Notes under the pieces: model-generated
The model's database searches: none
Seen by the model: the letters and a program-made list of their open reading frames with translations, nothing else
Told to the model about the DNA's origin: nothing
Shown: positions 8,624 through 16,722 of the stretch, piece by piece
Layout of the letters: each line of letters begins with the position of its first letter
Position numbering within the stretch: the first letter of the stretch is position 1
From: Pseudonocardia oroxyli
Lineage (GTDB): Bacteria; Actinomycetota; Actinomycetes; Mycobacteriales; Pseudonocardiaceae
Reading direction: 5' to 3'
DNA: 64,000 nucleotides
Assembly (NCBI RefSeq): GCF_900102195.1
Contig: NZ_FNBE01000009.1
Span: 62,001 to 126,000, forward strand
Program-made: the position numbers and the translations under genes

Positions 8624-9147
8624 GCGTCTGGGGCAGCCTGTCCGCGGTTCCCGCGGCCGACCGGCCCGACCTGCTCGCCGAGCCCGTCGCCAAGGCCGTC
8701 GCCGGTCTGTCCGGGGTCGAGGTCGCCGAGATCGACCCCGCGCTGGCGGACACCGCCGCGTTCTGCGAGGCCTACGGGTCCCCGCTCGAGGCGAGCGCCA
8801 ACTGCGTCGTCGTGTCCGGCAAGCGCGCCGGCGAGGTCCGCTTCGCCGCCTGCCTGGTCCTCGCGACCACCCGGGCGGACGTCAACGGCCTGGTCAAGCG
8901 CAGGCTGGACGTCCGCAAGGCCAGCTTCGCCCCCATGGACCAGGCCGTGGAGCTGGCCGGCATGGAGTACGGCGGCATCACCCCGCTCGGCCTCCCCGCG
9001 GACTGGCCGGTCCTGGTGGACGCGCGGGTCGCGGCCGCCGAGGCCGTGATCGTCGGCAGCGGCATCCGGGGCTCCAAGCTCGCCGTCCCGGGCGCGGTCC
9101 TGGCCGGGCTCCCCGGCGCCGAGGTCGTCGAGGGCCTGGGGAACTGA
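8620..9147 (+). CDS. YbaK/EbsC-family aminoacyl-tRNA deacylase
   Basis: 175 residues resembling the YbaK/ProX editing fold, which hydrolyses mischarged aminoacyl-tRNA in trans. Typical elements are the early AFCEAYG/ASANCVVV segment, the RADVNGLVKRRLDVRK region carrying the conserved lysine, and the ELAGMEYGGITPLGLP loop (the GGxxPxG motif of the family). Length is normal for a stand-alone YbaK. GTG start overlapping the previous stop. Which tRNA it edits (Cys-tRNA-Pro, Ala-tRNA-Pro) cannot be said from sequence. Confidence 0.85.
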   Translation: MSVWGSLSAVPAADRPDLLAEPVAKAVAGLSGVEVAEIDPALADTAAFCEAYGSPLEASANCVVVSGKRAGEVRFAACLVLATTRADVNGLVKRRLDVRKASFAPMDQAVELAGMEYGGITPLGLPADWPVLVDARVAAAEAVIVGSGIRGSKLAVPGAVLAGLPGAEVVEGLGN

Positions 9148-9168
9148 GGGCTCGCCGCCGGTTCGGAC

Positions 9169-9174
9169 TAGCGT
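9169..9174 (+). promoter_or_regulatory. Probable leaderless -10 (TAGCGT)
   Basis: TAGCGT ends seven bases before the GTG of the HipA-like kinase gene at 9182. No matching -35 is evident. Confidence 0.4.
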
Positions 9175-9181
9175 CACTCGG

Positions 9182-10105
9182 GTGAGCCCGTTTCCCGTCA
9201 TCGACGTCAGCCGGTGGCCCGTCGTTCGAGCGGAGCCGCAGGGCCGGAGCGGCAAGGACTGGCTCCGGCATGCGAGGACGCCGGTCTCCGCGGACACGCG
9301 GGCGGACGACTGGTTGTTCAAACCCGTCGTCGTGCACGGCAACGGACACCGCCAGGGCGGCGACTGGTCGGAGAAGATCGTGGCGGAGCTCGCCCGCGAG
9401 GTGGGCCTGCCCTCCGCAGAGGTCGAGCTCGCCGTGAGACACGGACGGGCCGGCTCGCTCTCGCGGAATGTGGCGCCGGACGGATGGGCTCTCCTCGACG
9501 GCGTCGTGTTGATGTCCGCCGCGGATCCGTCCTACGTGGGTGGCATGCGGTTGCGGGGGCGGCCGGGCCACAGTCTCGCCGCGATCGCGCGGGCTCTCGA
9601 CGGCTGCCTTGCTTCGCCGGGCGGTCCTACAGAGCTCACCGGCATGGAGGTGTTCGCCGGGTATCTGATGCTCGATGCCTGGGTCGCGAACCAGGACCGG
9701 CACGACCGGAACTGGGCGGTCCTCGCCGACTCCGGCCGTTCGACGCTTCGGTTGGCGCCGTCGTACGACCACACCTCTAGCCTCGGGTTCAACCTGACGG
9801 ATGCGGCTCGGCTGCACCACATCACCGAGGCCGAGCTCCTGCGCCGGTTCGCAGGCCGTGGCCGTGCAGTGGAGTTCGAGCACGTCGCAGGCGAGAAGGT
9901 TCCGACGCTGGTGGAGCATGCGGCCCGAGCCCTGGGTGGCGTCGGGGAACGAGCTCGCGCGAGATGGCTCACCGCCCTCGACCGGGTGGAGGACGAGACG
10001 GTAGCCCGGATAATCGGACGAGTGCCGAAAATGTCGGCCCCGGCGGCTACATTCGTGTTCGAGCTGCTGTCGATCAACCGGAGGAGGCTGCTCGATGTCG
10101 CTTGA
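9182..10105 (+). CDS. HipA-type Ser/Thr kinase (C-terminal kinase portion only)
   Basis: 307 residues. The kinase core of HipA toxins is visible: an ATP-binding lysine in WLFKP (K47), WSEKIVAELAREVGLP, the catalytic loop NQDRHDRN (170-177, catalytic D172, N177) and the metal-binding SYDH (D196). The N-subdomain-1 that opens full-length HipA is missing, so the protein is closer in build to HipT of the tripartite HipBST systems. The next gene overlaps by 11 bases and may supply the missing part. Wobble positions hold many A/T bases (CTT, GCT, TCT) compared with neighbours, suggesting transfer. Family role: phosphorylation of an aminoacyl-tRNA synthetase leading to growth arrest; the target here is unknown and there is no HipB-like HTH gene next to it. 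Confidence 0.78.
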   Translation: MSPFPVIDVSRWPVVRAEPQGRSGKDWLRHARTPVSADTRADDWLFKPVVVHGNGHRQGGDWSEKIVAELAREVGLPSAEVELAVRHGRAGSLSRNVAPDGWALLDGVVLMSAADPSYVGGMRLRGRPGHSLAAIARALDGCLASPGGPTELTGMEVFAGYLMLDAWVANQDRHDRNWAVLADSGRSTLRLAPSYDHTSSLGFNLTDAARLHHITEAELLRRFAGRGRAVEFEHVAGEKVPTLVEHAARALGGVGERARARWLTALDRVEDETVARIIGRVPKMSAPAATFVFELLSINRRRLLDVA

Positions 10106-10859
10106 GACCCTGGCCGACGTCCCTGAACGGTCTGCTCTCCCGTCGGCCCGTCGGCTCGTCGTCGCCTGGCAGCATCCGGAGACGCGGCTGATCTCCGCAA
10201 TCGGGATGCTGGAATGCGAGCCGGAGGGGCGCTTCCGGTTCCGCTATCTCCGTCGCGCGGCGGGTGTCCAGGACTTCCGCCCGTTCCTCGGATTCCCCCG
10301 ACTCGACCAGACCTACGAGGCGGAAAGGCTCTTCCCGCTGTTCGCCACCCGGGTCATGAGCCCACGCAGGCCGGACTTCAGGGCCTACCTCGACCAGCTG
10401 CATCTCAGCCCGGATGCGACGCCCTGGGAGCAGATGGCGAGGTCGGAGGGCCGTCGCACCGGCGACACCATCCAGGTCCTGCCCGTTCCGGACGTCGGTC
10501 CGGATCTGCGCTCCGACACGTTGCTCCTGGTTCACGGCATCCGGCACGTCGTCACCGGCGCAATGCCTGTCCTGGTTCGCGGCGACGAGCTCGGAGTGGT
10601 TCCGGACCGAACGAACCGGTTCAACCCGGCTGCGCAGTCCGTCACGACGGCCGGGGGGCAGCCTCTGGGCTACGTTCCCGACATGCTGCTCGAGCATCTC
10701 GGCGCGATGCAGAGCGCCGGTCCCGTGCGGCTGGCCGTCGAGCACGTCAACGGCCCGGAGGCGCCTCCGCACCTGCGCGTTCTGGCGCGGCTGACCGGCA
10801 CGGTGCCGCCGGGATATCGGCCCATGGCAGGGCCCGGCTGGGAGACCTTCGACGAGTGA
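10095..10859 (+). CDS. HipA-N-like / HIRAN domain protein
   Basis: 254 residues. Residues about 30-100 (IGMLECEPEGRFRFRYLRRA ... FPLFATRVMSPRRPD) recall HipA N-subdomain-1/HipS, with the short strand pattern and the 'G.L ... F.Y' core. Residues about 145-205 (VHGIRHV ... VVPDRTNRFNPAAQ ... LGYVPDMLLEHL) match the HIRAN domain, which binds 3'-OH DNA ends in Rad5/HLTF-type proteins. GGAGGAGG lies seven bases before the ATG, inside the kinase gene, and the 11-base overlap implies coupled translation. A HipS-like antitoxin or a DNA-damage sensor for the kinase are both plausible; neither is shown. Confidence 0.6.
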   Translation: MSLETLADVPERSALPSARRLVVAWQHPETRLISAIGMLECEPEGRFRFRYLRRAAGVQDFRPFLGFPRLDQTYEAERLFPLFATRVMSPRRPDFRAYLDQLHLSPDATPWEQMARSEGRRTGDTIQVLPVPDVGPDLRSDTLLLVHGIRHVVTGAMPVLVRGDELGVVPDRTNRFNPAAQSVTTAGGQPLGYVPDMLLEHLGAMQSAGPVRLAVEHVNGPEAPPHLRVLARLTGTVPPGYRPMAGPGWETFDE

Positions 10860-10870
10860 CGCCGTCGTGA

Positions 10871-12322
10871 TCAACTCAGGTGCGCGGCCAGCCGGATCGC
10901 CAGGGCCACCGTCGTGAGGCTCGGGTTGGCGGCGGGCGAGGCGGGGAAGACCGAGTTGTCGCAGGCGTAGAGGTGCTCGACGTCGGCGAAGCGCAGGTTC
11001 TCGTCCACCACCGCGCCCATCCGCAGCGTCCCGACCTCGTGCGCCACCCCGCCCAGCCTGCCGTTCTCCAGGAACAGCCCCTGCTCCTCGGCGACCGGGG
11101 TCGCGCCCAGCCCGGCGAACAGGGCGGCGGTGAGGTCGTCGGCCAGGGCGAGGTCGGCGGCGGGCGGCGGCACCCGCTTGAGCTCCAGCTTGACCGGCGC
11201 CGCGGGGTCCGGGCCGCTCAGCCGGACCGCGTTGGTGTCGTCGAGGTCCGCGTAGTGCAGATAGACGATCTCGCAGGCCGTCCAGCCGTTGCGGACGGCG
11301 CGGTCGCGGGCGAGGTTGGCCGGATCCACGAAGCGGCCCTGGTTGAGGTTGGCCCCGATCTCGACGACGACGAGGAACCCCTTGTCCGTCCGGCTCGACA
11401 GCGGGTGCCGCAGCACCACCTTGGCGGAGTCGCCGGGTGTGATGCCGAACGTGCCCGGCGGCAGCGCGAAGTGCCGGAAGCGGATGGTGTGGTCGGTGAT
11501 CCCGACGCCCGTCCGCGGCCCGCCGAGCCCGGAGGCGAGCGCGATCTTGGCCGACTCGATCGTGCCCGCGCTGAGCACCACCCGCTCGGCGCGGTACTCG
11601 CGGGGCAGCCCGTCCCAGCACTCGACGACCATCGGGGTGCCCGGGCGCACGCGTTGCACCGCCGTCTCGAGGTGGACCTGCGGCCTCGCCCGTCCGGGAT
11701 CGTCGACGAGGCTGTCCTCCAGGAGGAGGTCGGCGGTGGAGAACAGGCCGGCGGGCAGCGCGAGCGGGGTGGCGCCGTTGTACTGCACGGCCAGGGGGGC
11801 GTCCTCCGCGACGAACCCCGGCATCCGCTGTTCGAGCTCCACCCGGGCGACGCGCTGGAAGTCGGCGAAGTCCGGTCGGGCCCGGTTGAGGGCGGCCTCG
11901 GCGGCGGCGAACCCGCCGTTCAGCAGGAGGTCGTCGGCCACCGCCCGGGGCCAGCCCGCCAGCTCCCACGGCGCCTGGCGCGGGATCAGCCCGCCCCAGA
12001 ACAGCGACCGGCCGCCCAGGGCGAAGGCCTGTCCGCTGTCGACGTCCGGGCCCGCGCCCTCGTAGTTGACGGTCTTGAACTCGTCCCACAGCGACCAGAT
12101 GTGCTTGCTGAACCGGCCGATGGGGATCTGCCGGGCGAGGTTGCCGACGTGCGTCGGGAACAGGTATCCGCCCGCCTCCAGCACGAGGACGTCCGCGCCG
12201 CGGCGGGCCAGCTGGGAGGCCAGCACGCCGCCGCCCATCCCGGACCCGACGACGATGACGTCGTACACGTGGCCCGGGTCGACGGTGCGCGGGAAGAAGA
12301 GGTCGGCTGGTGCGGGAGGCAT
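10871..12322 (-). CDS. GMC-family FAD-dependent oxidoreductase
   Basis: 483 residues. YDVIVVGSGMGGGVLASQLA near residue 20 is the FAD-binding GxGxxG strand followed by VLVLEAGG. The C-terminus carries the GMC signatures HEVGTLRMG and CDNSVFPASPAANPSL...ALAIRLAAHL, with the active-site His/Asn pair. GMC enzymes oxidise alcohols, sugars or sterols; the substrate is not evident. The gene follows the iron-siderophore binding lipoprotein gene by 43 bases in the same direction, so it may be expressed from the same iron-regulated promoter. Confidence 0.88.
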   Translation of the reverse strand: MPPAPADLFFPRTVDPGHVYDVIVVGSGMGGGVLASQLARRGADVLVLEAGGYLFPTHVGNLARQIPIGRFSKHIWSLWDEFKTVNYEGAGPDVDSGQAFALGGRSLFWGGLIPRQAPWELAGWPRAVADDLLLNGGFAAAEAALNRARPDFADFQRVARVELEQRMPGFVAEDAPLAVQYNGATPLALPAGLFSTADLLLEDSLVDDPGRARPQVHLETAVQRVRPGTPMVVECWDGLPREYRAERVVLSAGTIESAKIALASGLGGPRTGVGITDHTIRFRHFALPPGTFGITPGDSAKVVLRHPLSSRTDKGFLVVVEIGANLNQGRFVDPANLARDRAVRNGWTACEIVYLHYADLDDTNAVRLSGPDPAAPVKLELKRVPPPAADLALADDLTAALFAGLGATPVAEEQGLFLENGRLGGVAHEVGTLRMGAVVDENLRFADVEHLYACDNSVFPASPAANPSLTTVALAIRLAAHLS

Positions 12323-12365
12323 GCTGGAACGAGCCGCGAGGGTCGCGGCGAGATACCCGGTGCGG

Positions 12366-13307
12366 TCAGGGATAGGCGCGCAGGGCCGTGTCGAGGTCGG
12401 CGAGCAGCAACTCGGCGGCCTGGTAGCCGGCCGGGAAGAACCATCGGGTGGCGGTGACGTGCCCCGCCCGCACCGCGGCGAGGTTCTCGTAGCCCGCCTG
12501 CCCGGCGAGGGGGTTGTCGCCGGCGGCGTCGACGGCCACGATCAGACCGTTCGTGCCGCTCAGCACGCCGAAGTTCTCCTCCGACTGTTGCACGAAGTTG
12601 GCCTGCTGCCCGGCCGCGGCGCCGAACCGGACGCCCGCCTCCTTGAGCACGACCCCGTGCGACGACTCGGGTCCGTAGAGGTACCAGGGGGCGCCCGGTT
12701 GGCCGCTGACCAGGTCCCAGGTGGTGCGGCCGAGGACGTCGGCGTGGGTGCTCGCGATCCGCGCGGCCTTCTGGTGCATCCCTGCGGCCAGTGCGGCCAT
12801 GTCGGCCTCGCGCCCGACGGCCGCGGCGGTGCGGGCGGCCTCGTCCTGCCAGTTCCCGCCCGCGGTCTTCCACTCGAATAGGACGGTCGGGGCGACCGCG
12901 GACAGCGCCTCGTAGGGGAGCGCGCCACCGGCCCGCTGGATGCCCGAGCTCGGGGAGAAGTCGCCGCCGATGACGAGGTCCGGTTTCAGCGCGGCGACCT
13001 TCTCGACGTCGACCTGGTTGTTGTCGTCGACGCGCGGGACGTTCGCGATCAGCGCGTCGTAGGCGGGCACCTTCGGCACGTAGGTGGGCAGCCCGACCGG
13101 GACGATCCCCAGGTCCAGCAGGGCCATGGCCTCCGGGAAGCCGATCGCGACGATCCGGGTCGCGGTCGCGGGGATCTCCACCGGGCCCCGGATGGTGTCG
13201 ACCGTGCGGGTGGCGGCGGGGGGCGCTGCGGGGGCGGCCGTGCCGCAGGCGGCCGTGACCAGGGCGAAGGTGGCGACCGTGAGGCCGGTCAGCAGAGGGC
13301 GAAGCAC
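12366..13307 (-). CDS. Iron-siderophore-type ABC substrate-binding lipoprotein
   Basis: 313 residues. The lipobox LVTAAC at about 16-21 gives lipid attachment after signal peptidase II. TRIVAIGFPEAMALLDLGI, ALKPDLVIGG and the C-terminal AVRAGHVTA match the periplasmic-binding domain of FepB/FhuD-type proteins that deliver ferric siderophores (or haem) to an ABC permease. Its permease and ATPase are not in the window. The GTG at 13307 has no ribosome site: a -10 TAACCT six bases upstream suggests a leaderless mRNA, and a DtxR/IdeR-like box (13312-13330) covers that -10. Iron-repressed expression is therefore inferred. Confidence 0.88.
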   Translation of the reverse strand: MLRPLLTGLTVATFALVTAACGTAAPAAPPAATRTVDTIRGPVEIPATATRIVAIGFPEAMALLDLGIVPVGLPTYVPKVPAYDALIANVPRVDDNNQVDVEKVAALKPDLVIGGDFSPSSGIQRAGGALPYEALSAVAPTVLFEWKTAGGNWQDEAARTAAAVGREADMAALAAGMHQKAARIASTHADVLGRTTWDLVSGQPGAPWYLYGPESSHGVVLKEAGVRFGAAAGQQANFVQQSEENFGVLSGTNGLIVAVDAAGDNPLAGQAGYENLAAVRAGHVTATRWFFPAGYQAAELLLADLDTALRAYP

Positions 13308-13311
13308 GAGG

Positions 13312-13330
13312 TGAGGTTAGCCATGCCTCA
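13312..13330 (-). promoter_or_regulatory. Iron box (DtxR/IdeR-like) over the binding-protein promoter
   Basis: TGAGGTTAGCCATGCCTCA agrees with the IdeR/DtxR consensus TTAGGTTAGSCTAACCTAA at 14 of 19 positions and keeps outer arms TGAGG/CCTCA. On the minus strand it contains TAACCT (13319-13314), a -10 six bases before the GTG at 13307, so bound repressor would block RNA polymerase directly. Confidence 0.7.
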
Positions 13331-13462
13331 TATCGAGGGGAGGCCGGCTTCGGCGGCGGATCGGCCATCCCGTCCCCGGCCTGCGGTCGGATGTCCGGAA
13401 TGTCATCGCGGTCACGGCGACGGAACGGGTGGGCCGGCGCGTGGGCGATAGGATCCCAACTC

Positions 13463-14206
13463 GTGTCGGACAGCGGCCGGCCCGCGATCTCGGTGCTCGA
13501 CTTCGCGCTGGCCCACGGGCAGTTCTTCCCGGACCACGAGCACCCGGTGCACCAGCTCGCCTGGTCGCCCGCGGGGGTGCTGACCGTCCGCGTCGGGGCG
13601 CGGTCCTGGGTGCTGCCGCCGCACCTCGGGCTCTTCATCCCCGCCGGGCTGCGGCACTCGACCGGCGCCCACCGGGCCACGACGATGCTCGCGCCCTACC
13701 TCGATCCCGCTCGCTTCCCCCGGGACTGGGCGTCCCCCACGGTCGTCCGGATCGCGCCGCTGGCCCGTGGGCTCATCGAGTACCTCGCCGATCCCGACCT
13801 GCCCGTCGAGCGGCGCCGCCCCGCCGAACAGGTGCTGTCCGACGTGCTCCACCCCGTCGGCGTGGCCACCATCGAGGTGCGGGAGCCCACGGACCCCCGG
13901 GCGGCCGAGGTCGCCAGGGCGCTGGCCGTGGACCCGGCGGACGACCGCGGCCTCGAGGCCTGGGGGCGGCAGGTCGGCGCCTCGGTGCGGACTCTCACCA
14001 GGGCGTTCGCGGCGGAGCCGGGAAGCAGCTTCACGGAGTACCGCACGCAGGTCCGGCTGCGGGCCGCGCTCGCCCTGCTGGCGGACGGCGTGCCCGTCGG
14101 CACCGTGGCGCACCGGGTGGGCTACCGCAGCCCCAGTGCCTTCATCGCCGCCTTCCGGCGCCGGACCGGGGTGGCGCCGGGCAGCTACTTCGGGGAACCT
14201 GAGTGA
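13463..14206 (+). CDS. AraC-family transcriptional regulator
   Basis: 247 residues: an N-terminal cupin-like sensor (HEHPVHQLAWSPAGVLTVRV ... GLFIPAGLRHS) and a C-terminal double helix-turn-helix with the AraC signature (VGTVAHRVGYRSPSAFIAAF ... GVAPGSYF). The GTG at 13463 follows AGGA by nine bases; TAGGAT (13449-13454) eight bases upstream could alternatively be a leaderless -10. It is divergent from the iron-siderophore binding protein, a common arrangement for regulators that respond to the transported siderophore, but control of that operon is inference. Confidence 0.87.
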   Translation: MSDSGRPAISVLDFALAHGQFFPDHEHPVHQLAWSPAGVLTVRVGARSWVLPPHLGLFIPAGLRHSTGAHRATTMLAPYLDPARFPRDWASPTVVRIAPLARGLIEYLADPDLPVERRRPAEQVLSDVLHPVGVATIEVREPTDPRAAEVARALAVDPADDRGLEAWGRQVGASVRTLTRAFAAEPGSSFTEYRTQVRLRAALALLADGVPVGTVAHRVGYRSPSAFIAAFRRRTGVAPGSYFGEPE

Positions 14207-14210
14207 AGGA

Positions 14211-14254
14211 CGCTCAAGGTTCCTGTGTTCGCTCCGGGAAGAATTACTTGAGCG
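14211..14254. promoter_or_regulatory. Inverted repeat upstream of lon
   Basis: CGCTCAAG (14211-14218) and CTTGAGCG (14247-14254) are perfect inverted octamers 28 bases apart, within the 85-base gap before lon. CTTGAG/CTCAAG are the halves of the HspR operator (HAIR), but the order is reversed and the spacing far too long for a normal HAIR, so the binding protein is unclear. Confidence 0.35.
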
Positions 14255-14291
14255 CTGGAATGAGGCTTGCGGTGTAAGCGTTGGGCAGGAC

Positions 14292-16592
14292 ATGACACAG
14301 ACGCTGAAGCTGCCGGTGCTTCCGCTGACCGACTCGGTGGTGCTGCCCGGCATGGTGGTGCCCGTCCGGCTCGACGCGCCGGAGGTTCAGGCAGCGGTCG
14401 GTGCCGCTGAAGGCAAGCAGGTCCTCGTCGTCCCCCGTCTGGACGGCAAGTACGCCGCGATCGGTGTGGTCGCGGTCCTCGAACAGATCGGCAGGCTCCC
14501 GAGTGGTGAGCGTGCCGCGGTCGTCCGCGGTGAGACGCGGGCGCGCATCGGCTCCGGTGTGACCGGGCCCGGCTCGGCCCTGTGGGTCGAGGCCGAGACG
14601 GTGGCGGAGTCCCCCGTCACCGGCCGGACCCAGGAGCTGGCCAAGGAGTACAAGGCGCTGGTCGTCTCCATGCTGCAGCAGCGGGGCGCCTGGCAGATCA
14701 TCGACGGCGTCCAGCAGATCACGGACCCGTCCGAGCTGGCCGACACGGCCGGCTGGAACCAGTGGCTCGACCTGGAGCACAAGTCGCAGCTGCTGAACGA
14801 GACCGACGTGACCCGTCGGCTCGAGCTGCTCCTGGAGTGGACGAAGGAGCACCTGGCCGAGCAGGAGGTCACCGAGAAGATCGCCGGTGACGTCCGCGAG
14901 GGCATGGAGAAGCAGCAGCGCGAGTTCCTGCTGCGCCAGCAGCTGGCCGCGATCCGCAAGGAGCTCGGCGACGACGACCCCGAGGGCGAGAACGACTACC
15001 GCGCCCGGGTCGAGGCCGCCGACCTGCCCGAGGACGTGCGCAAGGCCGCGCTGACCGAGGTCGGCAAGCTGGAGCGCGCGAGCGACCAGAGCCCGGAGTC
15101 CGGCTGGATCCGGACCTGGCTCGACACGATCCTGGACATCCCGTGGAAGTCCACCACCGTCGACACCGACGACCTGGTGGAGGCCCGCCGGATCCTGGAC
15201 AGCGACCACGCCGGACTCGACGACGTCAAGGAGCGGCTGATCGAGTTCCTAGCCGTCCGGAGCAGGCTGAACCGCAAGGGCGTGGAGAACGTCGGCGGTC
15301 GTGGCTCCGGTGCCGTGCTCGCGCTGGTCGGCCCGCCCGGCGTCGGCAAGACGTCCCTGGGCGAGTCCGTGGCCCGCGCGCTCGGTCGCAAGTTCGTCCG
15401 CGTCGCCCTCGGCGGCGTGCGGGACGAGGCGGAGATCCGCGGCCACCGGCGCACCTACGTCGGCGCGCTGCCCGGCCGCATCGTCCGTGCGATCCGCGAG
15501 GCCGGGACGATGAACCCCGTCGTCCTGCTCGACGAGATCGACAAGGTCGGCAGCGACTACCGCGGCGACCCGTCCGCGGCCCTGCTCGAGGTGCTCGACC
15601 CGGCGCAGAACCACACGTTCCGCGACCACTACCTCGAGGTGGACCTGGACCTGTCCAACGTCCTGTTCCTCGCCACCGCGAACGCCTACGACACCATCCC
15701 CGGCCCGCTGCTGGACCGCATGGAGGTCGTGACGCTGGACGGCTACACCGAGGCGGAGAAGGTCGCCATCGCGCGCGACCACCTGCTGCCGCGGCAGCTC
15801 GTCAAGGCGGGCCTGGAGCCCACGGACGTGGAGTTCTCGGACGTCGCGCTCGGCATGATCGCCGCCGAGTACACCCGCGAGGCGGGCGTGCGGCAGCTGG
15901 AGCGGGGCCTGGCGAAGGTCCTGCGCAAGGCCGCCGTCGCGATCGACACCGGGGAGCAGACGCCGATCCACGTCGACGCCAACACCCTGGTCACCTACCT
16001 GGGCCGGCCGAAGTTCACGCCGGAGTCCGCGGAGCGGACCTCCGTCCCCGGTGTGGCGACGGGCCTGGCGGTCACGGGAGCGGGCGGAGACGTCCTGTTC
16101 ATCGAGGCCACCGCCATGGACGGCGACCCCGGCCTGACGCTCACCGGCCAGCTCGGCGACGTCATGAAGGAGTCCGTCTCCATCGCCCTGTCGTACCTGC
16201 GCAGCAAGGGTCTGGCGGGCGACCTGGCGTCGAAGAAGCTGCACGTGCACGTCCCCGCGGGCGCGGTCCCGAAGGACGGCCCGTCGGCAGGCGTCACGAT
16301 GACCACGGCGCTCGCGTCGCTGGCGTCGGGACGCCCGGTGAAGTCGTCGGTCGGCATGACCGGTGAGGTCACCCTGCAGGGCAAGGTCCTGCCGATCGGC
16401 GGGGTCAAGCAGAAGCTGCTGGCCGCCCACCGCGCGGGCCTGACCGACGTGATCATCCCGAAGCGCAACGAGCCCGACCTGGACGATCTGCCGGAGTCGG
16501 TCCTCGCGGAGCTGCGGGTGCACCCGGTCGCGGACGTCGCCGACGTCCTCGCGCTGGCCCTGGAGTCTGCGGACTCGACCGTCTCGGCCTGA
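14292..16592 (+). CDS. lon: ATP-dependent protease Lon
   Basis: 766 residues with the full LonA order: N-terminal substrate-binding domain ([19 protein letters not shown]), a coiled helical region, an AAA+ module with Walker A GPPGVGKT (about 346-353) and Walker [10 protein letters not shown], and the protease domain with the Ser-Lys dyad (S665 in PKDGPSAG, K706 in GGVKQK). It degrades misfolded and regulatory proteins in the cytoplasm. The ATG at 14292 follows GGGCAGG. Lon is present in some actinobacteria only. A perfect 38-bp palindrome (16601-16638) follows the stop codon. Confidence 0.97.
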   Translation: MTQTLKLPVLPLTDSVVLPGMVVPVRLDAPEVQAAVGAAEGKQVLVVPRLDGKYAAIGVVAVLEQIGRLPSGERAAVVRGETRARIGSGVTGPGSALWVEAETVAESPVTGRTQELAKEYKALVVSMLQQRGAWQIIDGVQQITDPSELADTAGWNQWLDLEHKSQLLNETDVTRRLELLLEWTKEHLAEQEVTEKIAGDVREGMEKQQREFLLRQQLAAIRKELGDDDPEGENDYRARVEAADLPEDVRKAALTEVGKLERASDQSPESGWIRTWLDTILDIPWKSTTVDTDDLVEARRILDSDHAGLDDVKERLIEFLAVRSRLNRKGVENVGGRGSGAVLALVGPPGVGKTSLGESVARALGRKFVRVALGGVRDEAEIRGHRRTYVGALPGRIVRAIREAGTMNPVVLLDEIDKVGSDYRGDPSAALLEVLDPAQNHTFRDHYLEVDLDLSNVLFLATANAYDTIPGPLLDRMEVVTLDGYTEAEKVAIARDHLLPRQLVKAGLEPTDVEFSDVALGMIAAEYTREAGVRQLERGLAKVLRKAAVAIDTGEQTPIHVDANTLVTYLGRPKFTPESAERTSVPGVATGLAVTGAGGDVLFIEATAMDGDPGLTLTGQLGDVMKESVSIALSYLRSKGLAGDLASKKLHVHVPAGAVPKDGPSAGVTMTTALASLASGRPVKSSVGMTGEVTLQGKVLPIGGVKQKLLAAHRAGLTDVIIPKRNEPDLDDLPESVLAELRVHPVADVADVLALALESADSTVSA

Positions 16593-16600
16593 GCACCCCG

Positions 16601-16638
16601 TGAGTGGCGATGGTCGCCATGGCGACCATCGCCACTCA
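16601..16638. repeat. Palindrome family A, copy A1 (after lon)
   Basis: A loopless 38-bp perfect palindrome centred on CCATGG; half-site TGAGTGGCGATGGTCGCC. It starts eight bases after the lon stop. It probably works as a terminator, and it is one of four nearly identical copies in the window (others at 39651, 57707 and 62221). Confidence 0.9.
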
Positions 16639-16722
16639 GAGCTGTTCGGGGGCGGGAACTACGTACAGCGGTATCGGCGCCGACCGGAGCAGCCTCTCCC
16701 GCAACCGACGGGGGAGGCACCC

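Noticed and set aside
10860..10870. Terminator between the HIRAN gene and the convergent GMC gene
   Set aside because: Only 11 bases separate the stops and no stem of useful length is present.
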